A program made the position numbers and the translations under genes. The notes under the pieces are model-generated. The model was not told the DNA's origin. It saw only the letters and a program-made list of their open reading frames with translations, and made no database searches. A stretch of 64,000 nt of DNA from Acanthosepion lycidas (Eukaryota; Mollusca; Cephalopoda; Sepiida; Sepiidae), in assembly GCA_963932145.1 (NCBI GenBank), contig OZ010605.1, positions 24,329,874-24,393,873 on the forward strand. Direction: 5' to 3'. Of this stretch, positions 47,181 through 58,606 are shown in pieces (the stretch's first letter is position 1; every line of letters begins with the position of its first letter).

Positions 47181-47450
47181 CCATGTCTCTTTGGGACTCG
47201 AGCTATCATATTTATCATCAAAATCCTCACTTTTGCAACTCTCAGCAATGTTTGCCTTTTTGCTATCTCTCGTATTCCCTGTTCTGCTAACCATTTACAA
47301 ACAAGTAATGTAGGCCGTTTTCCTTTGTCCTTCTTGTATTCAGTATGTCCTGCGAATGTTAAATTCTCCGAGCTCGCTGTCCTCATTATGCGCCCTAGAA
47401 ATTTCAACTGTCTTTTTTCTGATACTAGTGATCTAAAATTATCGGACAAA
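47170..47450 (-). pseudogene. LINE C-terminal end (GHGT-type family), copy 2
   Basis: An open minus-strand frame gives KRQLKFLGRIMR, then LTFAGH, then CKWLAEQG, then MIARVPKRHGT, matching the C-terminus seen at 15670-16018. After HGT it passes into lysine and arginine codons of a (GAA)n tract, the start of the 700-bp TTC tract read on the other strand. 5'-truncated. Confidence 0.75.
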
Positions 47451-47524
47451 ACATTTTCACTGCATTTCCCATGTTTTTATTTGAATCTTCATCGTATTCT
47501 TCCTTTTTATCGGAATGTTTAATT

Positions 47525-47725
47525 CTTCTTCTATGTGCCGTGTCCCTTCAGGATGTGGGCTATTCTACCCTCCGTAGCTCAAAGCACTATCTATTTACTA
47601 TTCCCCTCACTCCCTGATCCGTCAACAATTTACATAGGGTCTTTTGGCATGTTACTCGCTGTTTCCCTCTGCCTTACTTGCATCGATAGGCGCTGTAAGT
47701 GTCAAATTTTCCAAGCCTTTTTTTA
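47525..47725 (-). pseudogene. LINE C-terminal end (GHGT-type family), copy 3
   Basis: The minus strand, in several frames, gives a GLENLTLTA-like segment and ends in ILKGHGT, then a stop followed by AGAAGAAGAA. It is more broken than copy 2, which lies in the same orientation just 75 bp to the left. The plus-strand frame at 47535-47726 is its shadow. Confidence 0.65.
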
Positions 47726-48005
47726 GGCACGGTGGAATAATGGATAGCTGCTCGGATTGAAGAATCGGACAGCCGAGTTCGAATTCCAGTCGAATCCATT
47801 ACATTCACTTACATGCTAATACCCTTGGAAAACGTATGAATCCTCTTCTCTCCCCACAGCTATGGGTAAATAACAGGACAGACCAGGTTCTCTTGCCTTG
47901 GATGGCAACTGGTCTACCGCAGAAAGAAATGGCAACCTACTGCGGGAAAAATATCTGCCTAGTCAATCATGTATCGAAAGATACATGATCGCCTAAGCAT
48001 GTATC
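47726..48005 (+). mobile_element. tRNA-Arg-like SINE, full-length copy
   Basis: Head: GGCACGGTGGAATAATGGAT, like the 5' half of tRNA-Arg, then GAGTTCGAATTCC, a good B box. The body follows for about 200 bp (with CAACTGGTCTACCGCAGAAA and TGGCAACCTACTGCGGG). The end is a TATATA run and TAACTGACTGA. The truncated copy at 48442 shares head and end, fixing the limits. tRNA-Arg-derived SINEs are known in octopus (OR families); identity with them is not tested. Confidence 0.75.
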
Positions 48006-48441
48006 ACGCATGGCATATTAATATATATATATAACTGACTGAATTTGTAATTTGCATGTTGGGCTGTTATTTTTAATAACAACCTTGAATTCTGTCTCCT
48101 TATAATCGATCTTTAGACTTTTCTTCTCGCCTTTCCTTCATTACCTTCTGCATGAATCCTTTTCTACGGCCATCTTCTTTTGGGAGGATCATCAGACATC
48201 ATCACCTTTCCAATTCTGAATCTTATCGGTTATATGCAACTACTTTGACCACGAAGCCGACTCTTTTCAGAATTTAGCAACCATGGGTTTGGTACTGCAG
48301 TAGAGTCAGGTGAAATAATAAGAATACAATTAGTATTCAGTTCATAAATCAATATTTGAAATGCTTGTGTTCAGCTTTTCTTGAATATAAACTTCTGGAA
48401 AATGCGAAAGAACATTGTTTTTAAAGCATGCCGTATATGAA
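48006..48441. other. Spacer between two SINEs
   Basis: AT-rich, with CT-rich patches; nothing recognised. Confidence 0.4.
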
Positions 48442-48533
48442 GGCACGGTGGAGTAATGGATAGCGGCTCGGATTGAGGAATCGCGTGAGCCGAGTTCGAA
48501 TTCTAGTCGAATCCGCATGGTACATAACTGACT
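48442..48533 (+). mobile_element. tRNA-Arg-like SINE, internally deleted copy
   Basis: The head GGCACGGTGGAGTAATGGAT with B box GAGTTCGAATTCT is followed almost at once by GCATGGTACATAACTGACTGA, the 3' end of the full copy. About 200 bp of body are missing. The head is better preserved than in the full copy. Confidence 0.75.
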
Positions 48534-49723
48534 GATCCCTGGAATTTTACCTCTGTCTTATTCTAAGCGTCATTTTTGCTTTCATTTTTCTTAACACTTC
48601 TTCCTTACTTAGATGCTTTTACCATAATATCCTCAGCATTCTTCTGAAGAACTAAATTTCTATTGCCTGAAGATTGTCTTCATCTAAGAAAAAATTGTCC
48701 AGCATTTACTGCTATATAGGAAGATTGATATTACATAGCAGTTCAACAATCTTTTCTTTGTTTCTAACGAAAATTTCCTGTTTCTACTATTTTTAGTTTT
48801 TGGAAGTTATCTTTTGCTATTCAAATAAGATTTCGGATTTCGCTATTATATTTTCAATCCATTTACCAGATATTTAATAGTTATGTACTTGTTTGATTTT
48901 AACATTAAATTGTAAAACACATATGTCCATAAATGTTTGGGTTGTAATAGAATATATAAAAGATGATGATATCTGTTAAGAAATGGATGAAATATTGAAA
49001 AATATCCACTGCTTTGTAAGACGAAATATAAAAAGGGTTAAGAGAACTTATTTATATAAGTATTATTAGTCATCATGATAGACACTTGACAATGACAGTC
49101 GTTTTTGATGAATGTGTAGACATACAATGTAGAAACAAAAGCAGTAAAACGAAAGAAATACGAAATCTTGACAAGCAAGACTGATTGACAATCTTCGTCG
49201 GGTTACACCGTATCATCGAAAATTCGTTGCAAAAACAGCTGCACTTCTCTACTTCAAAAGAGGATTTGTAAACTTTTTCTTTCTTTTGCTTTTTTTTTTT
49301 TTCCTTAACCTATTGTACGATGTTATGCACGTGTTTCATTATTCGTCTTTTAAGAAAAGAGTTTAAAAACTATTAAAACTCAGTGTTAACATTATTTTTA
49401 TTTTCGGACCACACTGTTTACCAAAGGCTGCAGAATGATGTTCCGAGTAATTGCAACAAAAAACCACAAAAATTAAGATGAATTATTGTTGTTTTTTTTA
49501 ATACGAGTTACAAATAAATAATGGTTTACACTGCTTTACGTAATAAATTGTCAAGATATTATTACTATTAATAATATTACTAATGTAATAAAATAAATCA
49601 AATTAGGGTGAAATAAATACTAGTCAGAAATAAATAAATAATTAACCGGATATTTGAGAACATACATTTAGTTGACTATAAAATAGAAGACGACTGAACG
49701 TAATGTTTACATACGTCAGGAAA
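48534..49723. other. AT-rich stretch, nothing recognised
   Basis: No coding frame of note and no classified repeat over about 1.2 kb. Confidence 0.45.
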
Positions 49724-50165
49724 GCCTCTGATCGGGATATTGAAGTTTTGTGGAGTGTGCGGCCGCCTTTTAATTGCTGTTACTTCTAAGTCTACCCTGA
49801 CATGGGATGGTAGAACCTGTTAGGGTCCCATCTATGGGAAAATAGTGACCGAGCCTCAAAAAAAAGAAAAGAAAAGCAAAACACTATGAAAGTATCAAAA
49901 TACTTTTTTTTATAGTAAAAATACCAGAAATACATTTTTATATGAAAAATTACTTACAAAGCGTATTCATATTAGGTTGGTGCAAAAATAATGTCGTTTT
50001 CTCACATAGTAACATATGTGAGAAAACGACATTATTTTTGCACCAACCTAATAGTATAATTACCAAACTATATGTATTGTAAAATTATCAAGAATACATA
50101 TTTATAGTAGAATTACCTACAATAGATTTTATAGCAAAATGACCAACAATACATTTTATCTGTAG
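49724..50165 (+). repeat. Composite retroposon R, copy 3, interrupted by a MITE
   Basis: R 5' blocks (CCTCTGATCGGGATATT, GGTAGAACCTGTTAGGGTCC) are followed by internal units of the ATACCAGAAATACATTTTT type, which continue on both sides of the MITE at 49972-50051. The MITE is therefore younger than this copy. Confidence 0.7.
49972..50051. mobile_element. Palindromic mariner-type MITE, copy 3 (short)
   Basis: 80 bp with TTAGGTTGGTGCAAAAATAA termini, TA at 49970-49971 and 50052-50053. The centre differs from the other copies: after GTCGTTTTCTCACATA it turns back at once, so it lacks the GACGTAATAAT segment. Confidence 0.9.
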
Positions 50166-50382
50166 TTGAAGGCATACAATTGCGTTCAAAATCTTTTACT
50201 TGAAGCCCTAAAATTGTGTTCAAAGTATTTAGATTTCGGTATTAAATAACTCATGGAGATTGAAAGAAAAGAGAGCTGAACTGTTATATACCGCTAAACA
50301 AAATCAGCCAACCAACGTAATTTTACTCGGTCTGTGCAATGCTTCATATAATTAAAAAATAAAACCGCCCTTAAAAAGGACA

Positions 50383-51070
<688 letters not shown>

Positions 51071-52065
51071 TAATTATATTACTAATAATAATAATGTGAT
51101 TCTAATAATAATATGCTAAAAAGCAATTAAAATTAATATGAAAGAAACATTAGTTCCAAAAACAATCCTGAATCTCAAAATTTCATGGTTTTCTCATTTA
51201 TTATTCTGATGTATCATAATATGTATCGCGATATTTAATGAGTAATTCCCTATTGCATAGTTAAATAAATGAGTTCAACAACTTCAGCAAAATATTGAAA
51301 TAACACTGATAAATATGAATGCAGTTCATTATTTGTAGAAGTATAAATAAAAAAATTAAAATAAAAAGGTTTTACATGTTACTGAAGCAGATGTTAAACA
51401 TGGGAAAGCGTTATCGCCTCCTCTATCTTTTTCTTTCTTTCTTTTTCGCATTGAAACCAAATATTTTCTCTGAATTTGTCTTTTCTGTCTTTCCTCATGA
51501 TCAAAACAGATAGTCCATTATTTAGAAGGTATTGGAAGTGTGTAACATACAATTTAACTAACGAAATAAGTAAGAAACAAGCAGATGACAGTACGACTAA
51601 GATGATACCACGAATGGGCGTAAAGACAATAACAAATATGGCACTGAGCAACTAGAGAAAATTTTGCAATTTTAATTTTTTTAGATTTGATTCTGTGACA
51701 GACGTAAGACTCTCAAAGATCAAGTTGTAAAAACGTCGTTTAAAAAAATCTTTCCAAAGTAAATGGAATGCAAGTTTGAATTTCACTGAAAGTTTCTTTT
51801 TCATTTTAGATCTACGCTGCTTACAAATAGTGGCATGAGGAGTTGTAATGAAATTAAAATAAAAATGAAATGAATACTAGTCAAAGATTAAGATATTATT
51901 AAAATTGCACCAAATGTGTAATAAAACTACAATAGAAAAAACAGCGTCAATAATTTAACTAAAACACCAACATAGTTCTCACTAAACTCTACAATAAATG
52001 TGTTGTTGCTTTTCTACTTCTTTGAAATCCGCATGTAGTTCCTAACTTTAAGAAATCTATTTACA
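51071..52065. other. AT-rich stretch, nothing recognised
   Basis: Overlapping short frames on both strands at 51319-51651 match nothing known to me. Confidence 0.45.
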
Positions 52066-52355
52066 TTATTCGGACTATGGTCCCCATCTTTGTCGCCATA
52101 TTTAGTACAACGTTTCGGTCGTTCTACACTCCGGCCTTCTTCAGTTTGTTGGAATGTCGAAACTGTACCCTTTATTTCGCTCACTGGGGTAGACTATTCT
52201 AATTCCACGTGTCATGGATGTCAGTTATCAGTTATCTCCTGTTAAATCCCCTCTCTAAGTTCTCGACTGCCTTAACCGAATACTGAACTCACACTCTTTG
52301 GGTCTTGTTACTCGATCTAACCAGCGCCTTTATCCACTGTTCCATGTGTCCTTGA
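52066..52355 (-). mobile_element. tRNA-derived SINE S, copy 4 (minus)
   Basis: Nearly complete on the minus strand: ACACATGGAACAGTGGATAA head, GAGTTCAGTATTCGG B-box region, body with TAACTGATAACTGACATCC, tail with GAAGGCCGGAGTGTAGAACG, ending ATAGTCCGAATAATGTAAAT. Head to head with copy 5. Confidence 0.88.
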
Positions 52356-52380
52356 GGACATCTGTGTATGAATTTCTAGG

Positions 52381-52632
52381 TATTATAAGGCAGTGGACAA
52401 CTTGGAGAGGGGAATTAACTGATAACTGACATTCATTAAACATGGCACGTGGAACTAGAAGAGTCTACCCCAGTTAGCAAAATAAAAGGTTCAGTTAGAC
52501 ATTCCAAATACCTGAAGAAGGCTGAAGAGTACAACGGCCGAAACGTTATAATAAATATGGTGACAAAGACGAGGACAATAGTCTGAATAATGTAAATAGT
52601 GTGCATAATACCTCATCTCAGAAATATAGACA
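52381..52632 (+). mobile_element. tRNA-derived SINE S, copy 5, head missing
   Basis: Starts within the body (AAGGCAGTGGACAACTTGG), lacking the tRNA-like head, and has a complete single tail to CATCTCAGAAATATAGACAG. A CR1-like RT fragment begins directly after the tail, which yields a chimeric frame from 52601. Confidence 0.85.
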
Positions 52633-53850
52633 GATATTTAAGAAATCTTTCGAAACATCTGATCCTTGTAACTATCGGCTTATTAAATTTCTACCACATT
52701 TTGGCAACGTACTAAATGTTCTAATCAACTCTGAAGTAGTTAGTCATCTCACATCACAGGGACTTCTTTCATATAAGCAAAATAGCTCTCGTTTCTCTGG
52801 GTCAATTTTTTTATGTATTAACGACTATTGCTGAAATGTCTATCAAGCTTTAGATAAGAACTAGACCTGACGTGACCCGTTGGGTCAACCTTGTTGTGTT
52901 ACCATTTAGATTAAGTTTCGTGAAGAGTTTGTGAAAGTAGAGATATTTTAAAAATACATTTATTTGCTGTTATTGAAGTTGCTTTAACACATAAAAAAAA
53001 ATTGTCTGTTTGAAAAAGTTGAAAATTAAAATTCTTACTGTATAAACAAATCGTATTTTTAAATCCTATAAATATTACCCGTGACCCGTTGAGTCAGTGA
53101 ATGTTCAGATTATAAAACATTGAAGTTGCTTTCTGCATTAAACTATTGTTTGTTTAAAGAAAGTTGAAATAAAAAATATTTAAAATATTGTTTGTTTAAA
53201 GAAATCTGAAATATAAATAAGCAGGCATGCAATCATGGGAAGGTGGAAAGAGAGAGAGGTGGGTGGAAAGAGAGAGCGTTTTGTTTTCACGATTTCTTTC
53301 TCTCCCCCTCCCCCACTTCCTACATGATAATAAATTCATATCTTTCTTTCACCCACTCTCTATATATGACTTCTGGCAAACACACAAGCAACGTTCACAG
53401 ACTTTTATTGTAATAAAGATGCTGAAGCTTGTATTGTTGCTTTAGACATCTCGAAGGCATTTGACAGGATTTTGTACGCAGGTCTTCTGCAAGAGGTTAT
53501 GGTATTTCTAGAAGATTTTTTTGATTACATTCAATCTTTCTTATCAAATCGCGAAATGAAACTTGCCTTGAATGGCCACACTTATAGATTGTTTTGCATT
53601 AATACAGATGTGCACTCAAGACATAAGTTAATCCTAATGTTCTTCAACGACATTCCTGATGCAATCAGTTTTCAAAATCGGTATCTAATGTTGATGTCGC
53701 AACTGTTTACTCCTGTCTGAATTCTAAGTCTGATCGGTTCAATAAGGTCAAATTGGCAGATGAGCTCAAAAAAGAACTATAACCAGTTGTTAATTGTCTC
53801 AAGAAAAAGGCTTGTTAATTTTAACGTCCCCAAAGGAAAACTGTCCCCTC
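52633..53850 (+). pseudogene. CR1-like LINE reverse transcriptase, split by an insertion
   Basis: First part (52633-52858): SDPCNYRLIKFLPHF and VSHLTSQGLLSYKQNSS, the N-terminal fingers motifs of the RT. Second part (from about 53412): ALDISKAFDRILYAGLL, containing the palm-A Asp, then IQSFLSNREMKLALNGHTY, FFNDIPDAI, and in another frame YSCLNSKSDRFNKVKLADEL. The YADD region is disrupted. About 550 bp (52859-53411) separate the parts. Same family as the C-terminal ends at 5095 and 60362, inferred from the usual protein order. Dead. Confidence 0.8.
52859..53411. repeat. Insertion inside the CR1-like RT
   Basis: Does not encode RT. It contains GTGACCCGTTG(G/A)GTCA twice (about 52874 and 53082), TTGTTTGTTTAAAGAAA-type segments twice (about 53145 and 53188), and a CT/GA-rich patch at 53240-53310. 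Ends are not clear. Confidence 0.55.
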
Positions 53851-54242
53851 TTAATTGTCTGTGAGAAGATGTTTCCTTGCATCTGTTAACCTCCAAGAGA
53901 CTAATTGCGCCTTTTCTAGCTAACGTTTTTCGTTAACATAAAGGGGTAAATTATATGGAATCAATTGCTGTGAATGATGGGTCGCTACGCAGCTGAGCAC
54001 CTAGCCATCACCCTCCACATGTCTCGGTAGGTGACCATTCATGCGTAGCCAGTATTGAGCGAATTCGACCTGGCGAATCCCATCCTTCTCCAGAGCCGCA
54101 CTGAGAAACTAATAAGGTTTATAAATAAAGCCACGTGATAAGGCAACTGTTGTAGCATACCTACGAACGATAATGGGTATGTCCTCATTCACATAAATAC
54201 AGTGGTAAATACTGTATGTTGGTCTGCAGTTGGAGATTCGTC
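53851..54242. other. Unassigned stretch
   Basis: Moderately GC-richer around 53980-54100; nothing recognised. Confidence 0.35.
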
Positions 54243-54425
54243 TTCACCTGTGCTGGTCAAACTCGCTGCCTCCGGGCAGAGAGGATCGTCAGACGAAGCT
54301 ATGTCGAAGGGCAGAGTCTCGTCTGCGGTAACAGCTACAAGACCCCGAGGTCTACGAGTAATTTCTGGCCGAACCTATGGGCTCGGATACCCAAACATTA
54401 AATTGAGCCTTGTGCCACATCTGAC
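54243..54425 (+). repeat. Interspersed repeat X, copy 2
   Basis: Plus-strand match to the copies at 5904-6180 (minus) and 58441-58606: CTCGCTGCCTCCGGGCAGAG, GACGAAGCTATGTCGAAGGG, CAGAGTCTCGTCTG, GGCCGAACCTATGGGCTCGG, CTTGTGCCACATCTG. The two overlapping frames here are shadows of the repeat. Confidence 0.7.
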
Positions 54426-54710
54426 CATGTGGGGCAATTGGTAGATATCCTGCAATTGGAGATTGATTGTGGAATTCACTTGACTCACTTCTAGCAATTG
54501 ACTACTTCTCTTCTACGGACCGCCGGCGAATCTTATGTCTTTCGTTCTTGTTCTAAGTATTATTGTTCATTACTGACCTTTGTTTGATTATTCTATTCAG
54601 TAACCTTCCTAACGTTACAACACTTTGGCGAGAGGATTAGTCAAAATTATAACAGAAACAAAGCGTTATAAATCTAGATACTGCACACAGATTTCCTCGC
54701 AATCTTGATA
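54426..54710. other. Unassigned stretch
   Basis: Contains a TTCAGTAACCTTCCTAACGTTAC segment at about 54596; an inverted, looser match to it lies near 6195, beside the other X copy. It may be part of a larger X-containing element. Confidence 0.3.
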
Positions 54711-55049
54711 ATGGCCATAAAAATGAACGAAAACGGTATTTCACAAAAGTTTGGCTATTTATGGTCAATGGACAAGATCAGACGTTCTCTTGTATGTAAA
54801 CAAGAATTAATTAAATATATAGTCTTTAAATTCTCGTTTGTAATCAGAACTGTATTAATGAAAGACTCCTGCTTAAAACACATTCTGTGTAGGTATTTAT
54901 TAACAAAGCCATTCTTGAGACTTATACTCGCGTCTTTAAACGGCCATTGTTTTGCTATGAATGACGTATTATACTTCTCAAGAAAACTAGTGTACTTCTT
55001 TCTGCCTAATCCTCAGATTGACTACATAACTCCAGAGACGGAATTGTGA
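54711..55049 (+). CDS. Hypothetical frame, 112 codons, unrecognised
   Basis: One of the longest frames not explained by a simple repeat or a transposon I recognise. It starts MAIKMNENGI and ends ITPETEL. There are two hydrophobic stretches but no motif I know. It has no support from neighbours or codon pattern, and is quite possibly a chance frame or a decayed element. Confidence 0.15.
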   Translation: MAIKMNENGISQKFGYLWSMDKIRRSLVCKQELIKYIVFKFSFVIRTVLMKDSCLKHILCRYLLTKPFLRLILASLNGHCFAMNDVLYFSRKLVYFFLPNPQIDYITPETEL

Positions 55050-55306
55050 CTTCAGATATTAATTAAAAACGAAACTGTTGAAAATAATAAATATTTCCAC
55101 GTTGATATATTACCAAGAGCAGCGACTAAACCTACTTAAATATTATATATATATATTATATAAATAATAAAGACAGAAGGAAACTTTATCTTAGACGACG
55201 CGTTACATCCTGCTATTGACTTTATCGTGGCAAATATAAGGATTTTATTTTGCATCATTTATTCATAAACGAATAAGATAATGTGATTAAATTTACAAAA
55301 TGCTAA
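55050..55306. other. AT-rich spacer
   Basis: Short TA run at 55145-55162; nothing recognised. Confidence 0.4.
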
Positions 55307-55645
55307 CGTCCTGGGTATGACGGTAAACTACATCCGCGTCCTGGGTATGGCGATAAACTGCATCCAACAGCAAGGTCTCAGATAATGTTTTCAGAAAAAT
55401 AATGTTGCCAGCTCTAAGTTTTTGAAACAACAATGTTGCCAGCTCTAAGTTTTTGAAACAATAATGTTGCCATCTCTAAGTTTTTTTGGGTTTTTTTTGT
55501 AGAAAAGGAATAATGTTGCCAGCTATATATTTTTTATTCCATACAAAATAGGCATTTAAAATTCATATAAACTGGATTTGGCATTGAATAACCCACAGTG
55601 GTTGATATGCCATAAAACCCAAACAAACAAACAAACAAACAAAAT
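55307..55645 (+). repeat. Composite retroposon R, copy 5
   Basis: The opening GTCCTGGGTATGACGGTAAA is duplicated (again at about 55339). After CAACAGCAAGGTCTCAG the rest of the conserved 5' part is missing. Internal units here are AATAATGTTGCCAGCTCTAA-type (three to four copies), different in sequence from those of copy 4. The 3' end GCATTGAATAACCC, ATGCCATAAAACC and (CAAA)n is kept. Confidence 0.75.
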
Positions 55646-55931
55646 GCTAATCGATGCTAAGAGACGCAATATCATGTCTAATAAACAAAAGTGAGTAATT
55701 CATATTTTTTAATATCGTATTATCTTGGCATCCACCATAATTTACCATTTTTTTATACTGAACCAGGTTAATATTTAAGAGGGTACTTAAATTAAAATGG
55801 TTGTGATAATTATTTATTCCGCATCTGAATTTGAAAATAATAATTATTATTTCTCTGCCATATGGATAAATAATACGTCTTATTATTATTATTGCTCGTC
55901 TGAATGGGTAAATAATAATTTATAAATATCC
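55646..55931. other. AT-rich spacer
   Basis: TAATAATTATT-type runs; nothing recognised. Confidence 0.4.
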
Positions 55932-56273
55932 TCAAGGAAACATGGCACAGTGGATAAAGGCGTTGGTTAGATCCAGTGACAGACCCAAAGAGTATGAGTT
56001 CAATAGCCGGTTAAGGCAGTAGAGAACTTTTAGAGGGAAATTGACGGGAGATAACTGATAACTGACATCCACCAAAACATGGCACGTGGAACTAGAACAG
56101 TGTACCCCAGGGATCGAAATAAAGGGTTCAGTTCGAAATTCCAACCACCTGAAGAAGGCCGGAGCGTACAACGGACGAAACGTTGTGACAAATATGGCGA
56201 CAAAGATGATGACAATAGTCCGACTAATGTAAATACTGTACATAATACCTTATCTCAGAAATATAGACATACT
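55932..56273 (+). mobile_element. tRNA-derived SINE S, copy 6, complete reference copy
   Basis: Head: TGGCACAGTGG, exact A box, and GAGTTCAATAGCC B box. Body: GGGAGATAACTGATAACTG and CACGTGGAACTAGAACAG. Tail: GAAGGCCGGAGCGTACAACG through ATCTCAGAAATATAGACATA, present once. About 340 bp. This copy best shows that the 125-bp satellite unit is the tail of a dispersed retroposon. Confidence 0.9.
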
Positions 56274-56455
56274 CTAATTATAAATATCATACACCATCCA
56301 AGTGCAAAAATAATATTGATAATTATTATTCCTCGTACGAATGTACGAATATTAATTGATCATTCCAATGGACAAATAATAATAATAATTGTTGTTGTTA
56401 TTATTAACAACAACAACAACACCACCAAATGATAATTATATTCATAAATATACTA
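56274..56455. other. AT-rich spacer with GTT/CAA runs
   Basis: TAATAATTG, GTTGTTGTT and CAACAACAA runs; nothing else recognised. Confidence 0.5.
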
Positions 56456-56552
56456 TTAGGTTGGTGCAAAAATAATGGCGCAATAATGTCGTTTTTTGAC
56501 GTATAACGTCAAAAAACGACATTATTACGTCATTATTTTTGCACCAACCTAA
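56456..56552. mobile_element. Palindromic mariner-type MITE, copy 4
   Basis: 97 bp, TTAGGTTGGTGC termini on both sides, TA at 56454-56455 and 56553-56554. Arms nearly perfect (GGCGCAAT against GACGTAAT in one arm). Confidence 0.9.
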
Positions 56553-57149
56553 TACTAATTTTAAAAAGAAATAAATTCAGTTTTTATACCATTTTTATTA
56601 TTATATCAGGTCTAAGAGTGTTTTAAAGATTGTATACATTATTTATCAATCGACCCTTGTAATTATTAGGAAAAATAAATTTCATCCTAATGGACGAATA
56701 TTAATAATTATTATTATTCCTCGTCCGAATGAACAAATAATAATTATTATTATTCCCCATCCTAACGGAAAAATAATAATGATAATTATTATTCCTCGCC
56801 CGAATGAATGAATGAATAACAATAACAATTATTATTCCTTATCCAAATAGAAAAATAATAATGATAATTATTATTCTTGATCGTTGGTGAAATGTTAAAT
56901 AATAATGATAATCCGTAATGTTTAAAATTAGATAATGAAAAAAAATAAAAAAAGCATTTTACAAACGTAGGAAAGTTTTATGTTATGTCGTATTAAATCT
57001 AACGAATGAGGAAAAAAACAAACTTTGGCGCTCATTTTCTCTGACAGATCAGAGGATAAAAGAAGAAGAAAAGTATCATGGTGACAGCTTATTTGTTCCG
57101 TTGGGCTATTAAATTATCTTGCTTTGTCACCGATGAAACGCATTTGTGA
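56553..57149. other. AT-rich stretch with repeated Cys/Asn-like codon-free motif
   Basis: A loose repeat of about 60 bp (AATAATAATGATAATTATTATT followed by CCTCGTCCGAATG) recurs four or more times at 56700-56900, and also at 55860 and 56320. No gene. Confidence 0.5.
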
Positions 57150-57578
57150 AAGAAAAAAAGAAAGAAAGAATGAAAGAAAAAGAGAAAGAAAGAAAGATAA
57201 CAAAAAGAAAGAAAGAAAAAAGAGAAAGATAGCAAAAAAGAAAGCAAGAAAGAAAGAAAGAAAGAAAGAAAAAGAGAGAAATAGAACAAAAGAGAAAGAA
57301 AGAAAGATAGAAAGAAAGAAAAAGATAGAACGAAAGAAAGAGAGTTAATGAAAGTGATTAAAAAAGAAAAAAGTAAGAAAGAGAAAAAAAAATCGATAGA
57401 AAGAAAGAGAGAAAAAAGGAAGAATAAACGAAAGAGAAAGAAAGAGAGAGAAAAAAGAAAGAAAGAAAGAAAGAAAGAAAGAGAAAGAAAGAGAGAGAAA
57501 AAGAAAGAAAGAAAGAGAAAGAAAGACAGCAAAATAAAAGAGAGAAAGAATGAGGGGAAAAGAAAGAAAATTAATTAA
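57150..57578. repeat. (AAAG)n purine tract, about 430 bp
   Basis: Plus strand is AAAG, GAAA and GAGA repeats. Lys/Arg/Glu-rich frames on the plus strand and Phe/Ser/Leu-rich frames on the minus strand are artefacts. Confidence 0.95.
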
Positions 57579-57953
57579 ACAATCAAAAAATAAGAGAGAA
57601 AGACTAAAAGAAAAAATAAAGATGTATTTATATTTTTAATAAGAACAGATCTGTTGATATACTCAGATCATTGACGCTACATAATCTTTAAATCTTCTAT
57701 TTTATCTCTCTTGGGCTTAGTATTTGTGATGTATTGAGGGAGGATAAAATGTGTATATTCAAGGAACACGTGGTGGATATATTAGATTTTTATTACGGAA
57801 GTACAAAAGGAGAATAATATAGGCTAGACAAAAAAAAATACCAGAGAGCTTAAACTTCCTCCCTTTTTGGAAAAAAATAAATTATGTAAATGATTTCATT
57901 TTTTAGCCTTATAGTCTTTAAAATGTTCTAGTCTTTTGCTAAGTTTTCTACTC
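57579..57953. other. AT-rich spacer downstream of the gypsy relic
   Basis: A 3' LTR would be expected here for the minus-strand element, but none is evident. Confidence 0.4.
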
Positions 57954-58440
57954 CTAGTTGTAGTTGGTTGTGTGGAATGTGTTGGGGGTTAGGAAAGGTG
58001 CTGCGTTATGAGGTGGAAGTAATGACTCTGATGATGGAGGCCTGACTACTCTTGTCGAGTCACCAAGGAAGTTTGATGATAGGGGTGGTAATATATTTGT
58101 CTGGGTTGTTGCAGGTAACTCCACTGTTAATATAGAGATAAGTAGCAGTTGAAAGTGTCGTTTCCATTGGTTGCTGATTTCCACTGTATACGATCTTAGA
58201 CCTTGTTGGAAGCTGATCCTTGAATGTTGCCAGCGTTGGTGTTTACGGCAATTCCGAGCAAAGACGGTGTCACCATCCTTTAGTGACAGTGGCTTTGCCT
58301 GAGAGTGGAAAGAAATCAGTCTGCTCTGATTTGCTGACGAAGTGGTTTTTATATTGGGTCGTAGAATTTCCAACTTTACTCGTAGTTTCCGACCAAACAT
58401 TAGTGTTAGTTGTTTTGAGGCACAGTGATATAGACTGTTC

Positions 58441-58606
58441 AACTGTCGAACTTTCTGCCTTGAGCAAAAAGGAACCCGGACGAGGCTTTGCCGAAGGGCA
58501 AAGTTTCGTCGGGAAGGTAGACAGACCCTGAACTCGTTTATGCAAGTTCTAAGGGAATATTTTTGCCCGAAAACTCGGCCTTGTGCTGCATACATCCCTC
58601 TTGGAG
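58441..58606 (+). repeat. Interspersed repeat X, copy 3, inside the gypsy relic
   Basis: GGACGAGGCTTTGCCGAAGG, GCAAAGTTTCGTCGGG and CTCGGCCTTGTGCTGCATAC match the X copies at 5904 and 54243. It interrupts the gypsy pol reading between the core and the C-terminal domain, so it is younger than the gypsy copy. Confidence 0.65.

Noticed and set aside
46430..47522. Frames of 286 and 355 codons rich in Phe, Ser and Leu
   Set aside because: They translate a TTC tract. Their only non-repetitive ends overlap a LINE end that reads on the other strand.
57089..57578. Lys/Arg-rich and Phe/Leu-rich frames of up to 147 codons
   Set aside because: Both strands of an AAAG tract; composition alone explains them.
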